From: CAZCCV01 sp964497515
GTDB taxonomy: Bacteria > Armatimonadota > UBA5829 > DTLH01
Direction of reading: 5' to 3'
NCBI GenBank assembly: GCA_964497515.1
Contig: CAZCCV010000010.1
Coordinates: forward strand, 1 to 64,000
Length of the DNA: 64,000 bases
Part shown: one piece after another, positions 26,906 to 34,424 of the stretch
Layout of the letters: the number at the start of each line of letters is the position of its first letter
Numbering within the stretch: position 1 is the first letter of the stretch
The notes under the pieces: generated by a model
Seen by the model: the letters and a program-made list of their open reading frames with translations, nothing else
What the model was told of the DNA's origin: nothing
The model's database searches: none
Made by a program: the position numbers and the translations under genes

Positions 26906-29209
26906 TTAGAAGCTTCGGTTGATTCCGAGAGTAATGAATCTCGGCATCACCCAACTGGTTTCTTCCTTTGAACCGTCGGGGAAGACTATGTACTGATTAG
27001 CCTTTCCAACGTTGAAGATGTTCCAGATGTTCAGGTTCAGCGTTTCGCCAATGCCCAGTCTTTCGGGCAGAGTCCACGCCATATTCCACGACAGAATGGC
27101 CGTGCGTGGTGCGTGTGACTGGAACTGTTCGCTGCCGGCGTAGACTGTATCAGCCAGGCCGCTGCCGAAGCTGAGCTGCCAATCGTGCACCCATTTCTTG
27201 GTCTTATACGATGCCACGAGATTGAGAGTGTGTCTCTGATCCCAGTCGCAATAGGCCATAACCTCCGGGTCGATTGGTGCGGTGAAATCGGAAGCATTGG
27301 CACGTGACTTCATCCATGTATAGGAGAGCCAACCGTCCCACTTGCTGTTCATCCGCTTCTGCATGAAGAGCTCAACGCCATTGCTTTTGCCTTCCCCAGA
27401 GTTGATATACATACTCGTCATAGAGTCGGGATCGTTTATGTTCACCCTGCGACTCTGCAGGAGATCGGTATACGTCCTTGTAAAAGGAGTCAGTCTGGCG
27501 AAGGTAGACGAGTTAAGCTGTCTTTCCCACGAAATATCCCACGATGTGCTGCGTTCCGGCTTCAGACTGAGGCTGCCGAGGCGATACTCGTTCCAGTCCG
27601 GATTGTCGTAGACTCTCTCCATCACGTAGCTGGGTGGGAACTGAATGAATCGACCCCAACTGGTCTTAAGAACATTGTTCTTGCTCAGTTTATAAGTAGC
27701 TCCAAATCGCGGGCTAATCTGGGAATCGCTGATATCGGGGTTTTCGACTTTGTCAAAATGCATTCCATCGTAACGGACGCCTGCTTCAAGGTGCCACTTG
27801 TTTCCAATCTGCGCTTGATCCTGAATATAGATACCTGTCTGTGTGGTATCTACATCGGAACTATAAGCATAGTCGCCCCATTCGGGGAATCCGAGCATTG
27901 GGCCGAGATCTGGAACCCAGGCAAGGTAGTGGTTCTTGCTGCGAGTGACACTGGCACCAGTTTTGAGAAGATGGCGCGGGTTAAGCTGGTTGGTATACTC
28001 CGCCTGAATACCCTTCTGTCTGGTACCGTAGTTCAGATAGGTGCTCATCCAGCCATCCGGCGACAGGGCATCGAGTATAGCACGGGTATTGTAAACGTAT
28101 GGCCTGAGAGTCATAAACGAAGACGAACTGAAGTTGTGACTCCAGGTCAGCCCCGTAATGCTGTACCCTTGGTGACTGTGGTCTTCCTCTGGTGGGACAG
28201 GCTGGTTCTGATAGGTGAAATCGTGAATGGCATCCATCCGATACCGTGCGCTGCCCTGGTTGAGGAGAAGTGTCAGCTTGTCATTTTTGCCCACGGGATA
28301 AACGAACTTGCCGATCGTATCGGCGCTCTCGCAGCCCGCGACTGGCATTTTTCTGAAGTCAGTCTGCCACAGATAGCTGCCTACGTAGTAGTCGAGTCCG
28401 GATGGGCTTGCGCCACCGTACTCAAGATAGCTACCCATATACGACTGGCCGCCACCGGTCATCTCGAGGCGTCCACCCGGGCATTCGCTTCCAGTCTTTT
28501 TGATCTCGTTGAACACGCCGGATATGGCGTTGCCGTACTCTGCGCGATAGCCGCCGGTGTAAATCTGCATTTTGCTCATACCGACGGTTACCGTGTTCGT
28601 ACCAAAGACATTGGTGAGCGGTTCAATAACTGGAATACCTTCCAGCATATAACCGACCTGATTGTCGCGACCGCCTCTGATGTGAGGTCGGCCTTCGCCG
28701 TCAACGACGACTCCCGGCTGGGTGCTGACTATACCTGGAATCTGGTAGAGGTTGTTCGGCTGGTTCTTGGACATCTGTTCCTGTTTGGCCTGAACGATGT
28801 TCATCGTAGGCGCTACGTTAGGCTGAATGAAGCTCTTCTTTCTAACGATTTGCTTGGTTGTTTCTTCCTGCTCTACTTTGACCAGGGAGATCTCCAGGCT
28901 GCTTGTGGTGTCCATCAGAACACTCACTTCGTTTCTCGAAAGAGTTCCGTAACCTACGAGGCTCGCCTTCACCTCAAATGCTCCGGGCGGCACGTTCGTT
29001 ATGACAAAATAGCCATTGGCATCGGTAACAGTGGTAAGGTAAGTACCTTTTACCATTATGTTGACGCCAGAGAGCGCCGCACCGGTGTCAGCATCGGTCA
29101 CTACACCGGATATAATACCGGTTGTGCTAGCATATGCCGGCATAACTACTGCTGTCAGTAGAACCAGAACGGCCAGCACAGCGAGCAGCTCTTTTGCTGA
29201 GAGTGTCAA
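26906..29209 (-). CDS. TonB-dependent outer-membrane receptor with N-terminal carboxypeptidase-regulatory-like domain
   Basis: 767 residues: signal peptide (LLAVLAVLVLLTAVVMPAYA), an Ig-like CarboxypepD_reg domain (about 32-110: GIISGVVTDADTGAALSGVN), a plug domain (about 140-250: GIVSTQPGVVVDGEGRPHIRGG, YMLEGIPV) and a long barrel ending in the aromatic residue of GINRSF. Typical of outer-membrane active importers for large or scarce ligands; the ligand is not evident. The start is a TTG at 29209 with GGAGGG about 10 bp upstream. No TonB/ExbBD genes are nearby. A strong dyad in the leader (29282-29299) may be an operator. Confidence 0.9.
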   Translation of the reverse strand: MTLSAKELLAVLAVLVLLTAVVMPAYASTTGIISGVVTDADTGAALSGVNIMVKGTYLTTVTDANGYFVITNVPPGAFEVKASLVGYGTLSRNEVSVLMDTTSSLEISLVKVEQEETTKQIVRKKSFIQPNVAPTMNIVQAKQEQMSKNQPNNLYQIPGIVSTQPGVVVDGEGRPHIRGGRDNQVGYMLEGIPVIEPLTNVFGTNTVTVGMSKMQIYTGGYRAEYGNAISGVFNEIKKTGSECPGGRLEMTGGGQSYMGSYLEYGGASPSGLDYYVGSYLWQTDFRKMPVAGCESADTIGKFVYPVGKNDKLTLLLNQGSARYRMDAIHDFTYQNQPVPPEEDHSHQGYSITGLTWSHNFSSSSFMTLRPYVYNTRAILDALSPDGWMSTYLNYGTRQKGIQAEYTNQLNPRHLLKTGASVTRSKNHYLAWVPDLGPMLGFPEWGDYAYSSDVDTTQTGIYIQDQAQIGNKWHLEAGVRYDGMHFDKVENPDISDSQISPRFGATYKLSKNNVLKTSWGRFIQFPPSYVMERVYDNPDWNEYRLGSLSLKPERSTSWDISWERQLNSSTFARLTPFTRTYTDLLQSRRVNINDPDSMTSMYINSGEGKSNGVELFMQKRMNSKWDGWLSYTWMKSRANASDFTAPIDPEVMAYCDWDQRHTLNLVASYKTKKWVHDWQLSFGSGLADTVYAGSEQFQSHAPRTAILSWNMAWTLPERLGIGETLNLNIWNIFNVGKANQYIVFPDGSKEETSWVMPRFITLGINRSF

Positions 29210-29281
29210 TCTGGAATTCCCTCCTTCTCCTCTTGTCCTGCAACAGACAGCATCGTCTTGGTAGGAACAACTTAGTGGACA

Positions 29282-29299
29282 TCCGTCTGTTCAGACGGA
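29282..29299. promoter_or_regulatory. 18-bp inverted repeat upstream of the TonB receptor
   Basis: TCCGTCTG and CAGACGGA are separated by TT, giving 8-bp perfect arms, 73 bp upstream of the receptor start. It is either a repressor operator or a leader hairpin. The rest of 29210-29409 shows no gene; a CGCCTA.../...TAGGCG stem at about 29365-29396 may end leftward or rightward transcripts. Confidence 0.45.
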
Positions 29300-29409
29300 G
29301 AATACTTTCCAATCAGGCATTATCGGAAAAAACAGGTGTTTTCCTCAGGTATTCGCCTATTGTGGCTGTGGCATAACTAGACAGTAGGCGGACAAGAAGT
29401 CAGCCGAAT

Positions 29410-29511
29410 AGCTTTTGATAAGGGCAAACCCGTCGTGAGGCGGGGACGCAAAGCCATGGGGCTTACTTCCGGGCGCGAAAGACGGAAAAAGCTTGCCAGG
29501 TTGCCGAAGCT
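29410..29511 (+). promoter_or_regulatory. Cyclic-di-GMP-I riboswitch (GEMM-I)
   Basis: The hallmark AGGGCAAACC at 29421-29430 is followed by a P2 stem closed by a GTGA tetraloop, GGGACGCAAAGCC at 29442-29454, a P3 stem with a GAAA loop, and CAGGTTGCCGAAGCT at the 3' end. P1 forms from AGCTT (29410-29414) and AAGCT (29507-29511). All invariant GEMM-I segments are present. A run of nine T residues follows at about 29600-29608, so control by transcription termination is possible. The next genes are a 62-residue orphan protein, a Cys-rich small protein and a GGDEF-derived protein. Confidence 0.93.
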
Positions 29512-29624
29512 GGTGTGCAGACATCTGCGGCTCTTGCTTATAGGGCTGCAGGCGGTTTGGCCGCAGGTGCTTGCACAGAAGCCTAGACAGCCTGGCATGT
29601 TTTTTTTTGGAGGCGCAACATAGG
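29512..29624 (+). other. Riboswitch expression platform
   Basis: Contains a GGCGG/CCGC-type hairpin at about 29548-29567. CCTGGC at 29591-29596 could pair with GCCAGG in the aptamer 3' half (29495-29500), followed directly by the nine-T run. This gives a plausible terminator that competes with the aptamer. The SD ggagg is at 29609-29613. Confidence 0.5.
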
Positions 29625-29813
29625 ATGTGGACTTTATATGACCCGCTGACAAAATCGGCACAGACCGAAGCGTCAAAATCACTGAAGTCAGGGACTTCGC
29701 TACATTTCTCGAATAACAGAAGAACGCCAAAGACAGTAGAGAGACTATGGTTCTTGTTGGAGCCGACCAGTCCGCTCACCCGTGGCAATTGGTGGAAGCA
29801 TAAGACTGATTAA
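29625..29813 (+). CDS. Small orphan protein (62 aa) behind the c-di-GMP riboswitch
   Basis: The ATG at 29625 has GGAGG 11 bp upstream, immediately after the riboswitch T-run. The product is small, basic and has no signal peptide, membrane helix or cysteine: MWTLYDPLTKSAQ at the start, RRTPKTVERLWFLLEP in the middle, a Trp pair and lysines at the end (NWWKHKTD). I do not recognise a family. Its position and good RBS argue that it is translated; a c-di-GMP-controlled regulatory or adaptor peptide is a guess. Confidence 0.55.
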   Translation: MWTLYDPLTKSAQTEASKSLKSGTSLHFSNNRRTPKTVERLWFLLEPTSPLTRGNWWKHKTD

Positions 29814-30148
29814 CTGCTATATAGGAATAGTCATTTGATCTTGTCTATCAGTAGCGATAGGGTACAGTTGAACACTACATCCACACTGGAGGTGGGTCGG
29901 ATGTTGAAGCGAACGGGCTGGGGTGGTACTCCGGCCCGTTTGTGCATTCTACCCTATAATTTATTGACTTGTAAGCCAATACTAGCGATGAGCGGTCTTG
30001 GCCAAATGCTGCCATATTGAGATTGGCGCACAGGAAAAACACTGGCGAAATGATTATCGCGCAGGCCGATGCCGCTCTGAGCGAAAACAAGAGGGCGTGG
30101 AAAGGACAATCCAACACTGTGTAGTACAGTGGAAAGGAAGATAGGGCC
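29814..30148. other. Intergenic region with several hairpins, no gene seen
   Basis: Holds a short CTATC/GATAG stem (about 29845), an AACGGGC/GCCCGTT stem at about 29914-29943 that could be a weak terminator, a TATAAT at about 29951, and a CACTG/CAGTG hairpin just before the RBS of the next gene. A small structured RNA is possible but I cannot name one. Confidence 0.35.
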
Positions 30149-30346
30149 ATGGCGAACGTATGCAGAAGCTATGCGGTTCGCGGATGCCCTGCCAGCCTTT
30201 ATATGTCCTGTCCGGCGTATCTTGGCGGAAAGAACTGCTGGGAGGTGCCGAGAAGGCCGTGCTGTCCCGCCGACAATCTGGCTACCTGCGCAAAATGCGA
30301 GGTATTAGCGATCGGTAGGGCCATTCCAAAGGGCAACTTGGGCTAA
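30149..30346 (+). CDS. Small cysteine-rich protein (65 aa)
   Basis: A 65-residue soluble protein with eight cysteines in the order C..C..C..C..CC..C..C, including CPASLYMSCPAYLGGKNCWEV, read here in parts: CPAYLGGKNCWEV, PCCPADN, CAKCEVL. The CP-x-Y...NCWEV...CC...C..C pattern resembles small metal-binding proteins found in many anaerobes, often beside signalling genes. Probably one zinc or Fe-S site. It starts at ATG 30149 with a purine-rich ggaaaggaag upstream. It lies between the c-di-GMP-regulated small gene and the GGDEF-derived gene, in the same direction. Confidence 0.7.
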   Translation: MANVCRSYAVRGCPASLYMSCPAYLGGKNCWEVPRRPCCPADNLATCAKCEVLAIGRAIPKGNLG

Positions 30347-30425
30347 CGTGCAGGTTTGCACTCCAGCAAGTCGACGTACCGGCTCAAAAACTGTCGGACG
30401 ATACACTTGCCTGTTAGGGCATCCT

Positions 30426-31649
30426 ATGAAAAGACTGATTAACCGTATGGCAAACCAAATAGCCGCTTGGGCGACAGGGAGGGTGATAACCATCCTTGTA
30501 TGCCTGAGCGGCATTTGTATTATAGGGATTTCAGTATTTGGCAATCATTTTTCGGCGGCCACAGCTACGCTGGTTATAGTGGGTTTTGCTATAGGTGGCG
30601 TGCGAATATCACTTGCGACGACTGATGGTGAAAAGAACATTGAAGTAGAGACTCCGGCAACGATTGGTCTTGGCGCAGCGATGGTATGCGGGCCGATCGG
30701 GGCAACATTACCTGCAGCAGCAGCCGGAATCGGTGAATGGCTCCTTGTTCAGGGTAAACGCAAGCCGTTTAGAGAGTCGGTTCCTAAGCTCACAAGACTC
30801 ATTCTGCTCTCCACGTTAGCTGGAGCGACGTTCCAACTGGCCGGAGGAGTGATCAGTTATCCCGCAAGTATAATCTCTCTCGCTGCGGCGATTGCTGCGA
30901 TGTTGGTATATGCGGTGTTCACACGTCTGCTTTCAGGAGCGTTTGCTAAAGGGCTTTGGCTCGCACTTGGCGCAGGATATGGACTCGCCGGAATGGTGGC
31001 CGCTCTTCCTGCTTTCGCCGCATTGGTAGTAGCTCTGCCTCTCGCAATAGCGCTGCTGGGAATGTTGAAAGCAACACCGCTGAAAGAGGAATCCTTAAGC
31101 GATGATGAACAGGAAGCAGATGACTCTTCAGAACAGAAAGAGTCTGTCAGGCATTCATTTGTCGATCCGTTGACCGGTGTAGCCAGCCATCGCTATCTCG
31201 ATATGTTTCTCCGTCACGAGCTCAGCCGCGCAGAGCGCTTCAACCAGCCCCTAACGGTGTTCATTGTAGACCTCGACGACTTCAAAGAGTTGAAGGAAGC
31301 ATCCGGAGAAGACGCCGCGAACACCTGCCTTTCCTCCATTGCCGAAAGCCTGAAGCAGATGCTGCGCGACTACGACCTCATTGCCCGCCACAAGGACGAT
31401 ATGTTCATGGTAGTCCTGCCAGAGACCACAATACAGGCCGGATACGACACCGCCTGGCGACTGCATTCCGAGATATCCGGCAAACTGCTCCCCTTGCGGG
31501 CAACGTTCTCTGTGGGTGTTGCCACCTATCCAACTTACGGGGAGACAATCGACGACCTGCTGGCATCTGCACACCACGCATTGAACCGTGCGAAATTCTC
31601 AGGAAAGAACACTGTGGTAGGCTGCCACACACTGGCAAAAGCCAGTTAG
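30426..31649 (+). CDS. Membrane protein with degenerate GGDEF domain
   Basis: 407 residues from the ATG at 30426 (an in-frame GTG at 30348 lacks an RBS). About six to eight hydrophobic helices (about 15-235) precede an acidic linker (SDDEQEADDSSEQKES) and a GGDEF-type domain (about 250-400: DPLTGVASHRYLD, FIVDLDDFKEL, FSVGVATYP). The signature loop reads ARHKDDMF instead of R-x-GGDEF, so both glycines are lost, and cyclase activity is unlikely. It may bind GTP or c-di-GMP or act by dimerising. No clear I-site RxxD is visible. It lies about 900 bp downstream of the c-di-GMP riboswitch. Confidence 0.85.
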   Translation: MKRLINRMANQIAAWATGRVITILVCLSGICIIGISVFGNHFSAATATLVIVGFAIGGVRISLATTDGEKNIEVETPATIGLGAAMVCGPIGATLPAAAAGIGEWLLVQGKRKPFRESVPKLTRLILLSTLAGATFQLAGGVISYPASIISLAAAIAAMLVYAVFTRLLSGAFAKGLWLALGAGYGLAGMVAALPAFAALVVALPLAIALLGMLKATPLKEESLSDDEQEADDSSEQKESVRHSFVDPLTGVASHRYLDMFLRHELSRAERFNQPLTVFIVDLDDFKELKEASGEDAANTCLSSIAESLKQMLRDYDLIARHKDDMFMVVLPETTIQAGYDTAWRLHSEISGKLLPLRATFSVGVATYPTYGETIDDLLASAHHALNRAKFSGKNTVVGCHTLAKAS

Positions 31650-31652
31650 TAT

Positions 31653-32819
31653 TTACACCCTGAGTCTCTCCCAAGGGAACCTCGCACCTTTCATTCCCTC
31701 TGCTTCTGCATTTGTCCGAGCCTGCCCGATGCGGTTCAGGCGATATTTGAGAAGCTGTTCGGCCACCTCAGGATACTGCAGAGAATAGAACGGCAGAAGA
31801 TACACCTCCGTATTCCAGAAAATATGCCCGCTGTAGCCAGGATCCGAAAGGAGCTTTGCTGGGATGCTAACATCGAGTTTCATATCGGAGTTCGCCCTAT
31901 TGTACGATTGAAGCAGATGGAATACAAAGAACCGTACTGCAGCCTGTGCAAAGTCGTCCCCTTCGATTAGGATGTCTGATTCACTCCAGTACCGCGACCA
32001 AGCCGCTTTTTGTTCTTCTTCGAGTGCAGCGTACCGTGGAAGTGATTGCAGAATCGTAGTGGCATCCTTTAATGGCTCGGTTGACCGCACACTATCGCAC
32101 ACTGCTACCAGCTTTTCGACGGTGCAGTCTTCCCCTTCTCGCACGTCGAACGACAGTTCCTCGGCAATCAATCGGCCGGTAGATTCATCGCTGCGTCGAA
32201 CTGCCACCGACTCTTCGGCTGAAAAAACGCTGGTTGAGGCAGCCTGAGAGATTATGTGCCCTTCTTCTCTCGACTTAACAGAAACTGAAAACACACCACC
32301 ATCGATGACTTGCTCTATTATGTTGTGCTGCTCGTAGCCGTCTGGGTACCACGAGCCCGCGTCTATCTCCGAACTCACTCTAACTGTGCCCGAATAATCC
32401 TCTGGAGTAATCACAAGCCTGCTGAAAGAGAGTTTTGTCACCCTGCCTGAGGGGCTCCTCCATCGGACGAAGCGCCTGATGACGCCATCTTCAAATGTTA
32501 TGGAACGTTTGAAGCCTAATATCTCACCTTCGGCAAGGGAAAACCACCCGGTTCCGTCGTTGAATCTGAGAAGCAGCCAGTTTGGGGCAGGAACCAGCCA
32601 TGATACAGCGTGTTCTTTGCTGGGTGTGTCGTATATTCAGGCAACAAGAATAAGTGGGCAATCTACTTCGGGAAGTCGTTCTTCGAATGCTCCTCGAACT
32701 CCAAGATAACCATTCCCCTGAGTCATCAGAGACTCAAAGTATCTTATTCTATCCTCATCGAAACTGTCTGTCTCAATTCCCCATACTCTGAGGTGTCGAG
32801 TATCGCCTTCAATTGCCAC
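31653..32819 (-). pseudogene. Glycoside hydrolase family 65 (disaccharide phosphorylase) pseudogene
   Basis: The frame starts at 32819 (RYFESLMTQGNGYLGVRGAF, the conserved GH65 N-terminus), meets an in-frame TGA at 32637-32639 in PLILVA-stop-IYDTP, where the family has Gly, and continues in the same frame (LVPAPNWLLLRFNDG, VRWRSPSGRVTKLSFSRL, GYSGHIFWNTEVYLLPF) to GARFPWERLRV and stop at 31653. Normal members run about 750 residues; here only about 388 remain, and the catalytic acid and phosphate-binding region are gone. The end abuts the GGDEF gene. A GGA-to-TGA mutation plus a 3' deletion explains this. Confidence 0.88.
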
Positions 32820-32860
32820 TATTCTTTACTCCACTGTTCTGCCGTCCGGCAAGAATACCA

Positions 32861-33055
32861 TCACTTGATTATCGTCTGCACCCGACCAATACGGCCGTCG
32901 GTAAGTGCGACCTTGATACCGTGGGGGTGATTGGCACTCTTAGTAAGTATTCGACCAACCACGCCTTCTGTCAGTTTGCCAGTCGCTTGATTCTGCTTTT
33001 CCACAATCTGCACCTGCGTGCCCGGGTGGATTTGTTCTCGTTTTGGTACAGGCAT
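32861..33055 (-). CDS. YwbE-like (DUF2196) small protein
   Basis: 64 residues with the full family pattern: REQIHPGTQVQIVEKQNQ, TGKLTEGVVGRILTKSANHP, HGIKVALTDGRIGRVQTI. The fold is a small SH3-like/KOW-type beta barrel. The function of YwbE is unknown; the basic residues suggest RNA or nucleic-acid contact. It is a single gene between the GH65 remnant and a divergent ABC permease. Confidence 0.88.
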   Translation of the reverse strand: MPVPKREQIHPGTQVQIVEKQNQATGKLTEGVVGRILTKSANHPHGIKVALTDGRIGRVQTIIK

Positions 33056-33189
33056 ACATTCACCTTTGATCTTTCTGCATTTGCTTCTTCTTCTCTCATA
33101 AAGAGAGCACCTTCGTCTGATAATATGATAAAGTATTGCTGAGATGGTCTGCTCGGCATGCTGAGTGCCAGCGGCCAGGCAACTCTACA

Positions 33190-34059
33190 ATGAAAAAGGT
33201 CTCTACGGTGAAACCAACAGGAAAGAAACGAAAGCAGCGCGTAAGATTAGGACAAGTAGTCACTTACATTGTGCTGATTGCTGGCGCAGTTATCTTCGCG
33301 TTGCCGTTTCTGTGGATGGTATCTACCTCTCTTAAGCTCCCGGCCGATGTAGCAAAACCAGGGTTCAACCTGATTCCTAGCCAGCTTGTGTGGTCGAACT
33401 ATCCGAAGGCGCTTACCATTATGCCGTTTCAGCTCTATCTGTTGAACACACTCAAAGTGACTGTGCTCTCAGTGATAGGAACCCTGCTTTCGAGCGCGAT
33501 AGTAGCTTACGCATTTGCCAGACTCCGCGCGCCAGGGCGAGACTGGCTCTTCTATATTATGCTGGCCACAGTCATGCTTCCGGCTGAGGTTACAATGATT
33601 CCACGATTCGCAATATTCCGAAGTCTGGGGTGGTATGATACGCTGCTTCCGCTTATTGTACCGGCTTTCTTCGGAAGCGCGTTTTATATCTTCCTGATTC
33701 GTCAGTTCTTCCTGACTATTCCAAAGGATCTCGAAGACGCCGCCAAGATAGATGGTTGCTCGCCTCTTCGCACATTCTGGCAGATATTCATGCCGCTTTC
33801 AAAGCCGGTGCTGGTGACAGTCGCAGTCTTCTCATTCGTAGCACATTGGAACGATTTTATGACTCCGCTTATATATTTGAATAGGGTAGACAAGCGAACG
33901 CTGGCACTTGGTTTGGCTACATTCCAGGATGTTTGGGGAGTAGACATAGTCTCACTGATGGCCGCTTCGACGGCAGTGCTGATTCCGGTGCTGATTATAT
34001 TCTTCCTTGCACAACGATACTTTGTTCAGGGCGTCGTTATGAGTGGAATCAAAGGTTAA
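33190..34059 (+). CDS. Carbohydrate ABC transporter permease (MalG/LacG type)
   Basis: 289 residues from the ATG at 33190. Six predicted helices, starting with IVLIAGAVIFALPFLWMVST. The periplasmic loop motif SLKLPADV is followed by the cytoplasmic EAA loop EDAAKIDGCSPLRTFWQIFMPLSKP, which contacts the ATPase. These systems normally come with a second permease and a binding protein; none is present here. With the neighbouring GH65 pseudogene it looks like the remains of a disaccharide uptake and phosphorolysis locus. The gene itself is intact and could partner with components elsewhere. Confidence 0.92.
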   Translation: MKKVSTVKPTGKKRKQRVRLGQVVTYIVLIAGAVIFALPFLWMVSTSLKLPADVAKPGFNLIPSQLVWSNYPKALTIMPFQLYLLNTLKVTVLSVIGTLLSSAIVAYAFARLRAPGRDWLFYIMLATVMLPAEVTMIPRFAIFRSLGWYDTLLPLIVPAFFGSAFYIFLIRQFFLTIPKDLEDAAKIDGCSPLRTFWQIFMPLSKPVLVTVAVFSFVAHWNDFMTPLIYLNRVDKRTLALGLATFQDVWGVDIVSLMAASTAVLIPVLIIFFLAQRYFVQGVVMSGIKG

Positions 34060-34424
34060 TGTCTGCCAATTGACCTGCTCTTATGCTTCACCCAATGGCG
34101 TTCATTTAGGCACTGCATCGTGCCTAACACAAGCAACATCCCTGCCTACTCTCGGCACCGCCCTAAGCACCATCCTCACGCCAAATGAAAACTATGGCCT
34201 CAAGTGCTGTGTTCATAATTGTACCAATTGACTTAAGCGTGCCGAATAGATATCCTACATATGAATAGCCACAACACATCCTACAAAACGGTTGTTGGGC
34301 ATTAGGCACATCAGAATACTCTAAGATAGGCAAGTATGAGTGGCTCCACGTTTCTATCCGCCGCACGAAGAGGTGCAGAGCCACTGATCAGCACTGCTAA
34401 CAGCTAGGCTCCGGAGGTCAAGCA
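34060..34424. other. Intergenic region with a promoter for the LRR gene
   Basis: 365 bp without a gene I can support. The only clear signal is a + strand promoter, TTGACT at 34228-34233 and TATCCT at 34251-34256 with a 17-bp spacer. A leftward frame at 34163-34384 with a few cysteines lacks an RBS and family resemblance. Confidence 0.5.
34228..34256 (+). promoter_or_regulatory. Probable promoter of the LRR gene
   Basis: TTGACT and TATCCT with a 17-bp spacer, about 170 bp upstream of the start codon. Confidence 0.45.

Noticed and set aside
27758..29161. 467-codon open frame on the + strand opposite the TonB receptor
   Set aside because: It is antisense to a well-recognised receptor gene, has no family resemblance and no RBS. 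It arises from the codon bias of the real gene.
29914..29943. T-box-like core (GGGTGGTAC) in the stem downstream of the 62-aa gene
   Set aside because: The 14-nt T-box motif matches only in part, no stem I or specifier structure is evident, and no aminoacyl-tRNA synthetase or amino-acid gene follows.
32637..32639. In-frame TGA in the GH65 gene read as selenocysteine or as a recoded glycine
   Set aside because: SelB is encoded nearby and some lineages read UGA as Gly, but many genes here (selB, aroF, recF, the fluC frame) end in TGA, the codon replaces a Gly rather than Cys, and the gene is also truncated. A nonsense mutation is simpler.
34163..34384. Leftward 73-codon frame with several cysteines in the LRR upstream region
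   Set aside because: No RBS, no recognisable metal-binding spacing, and it overlaps the likely promoter of the LRR gene.
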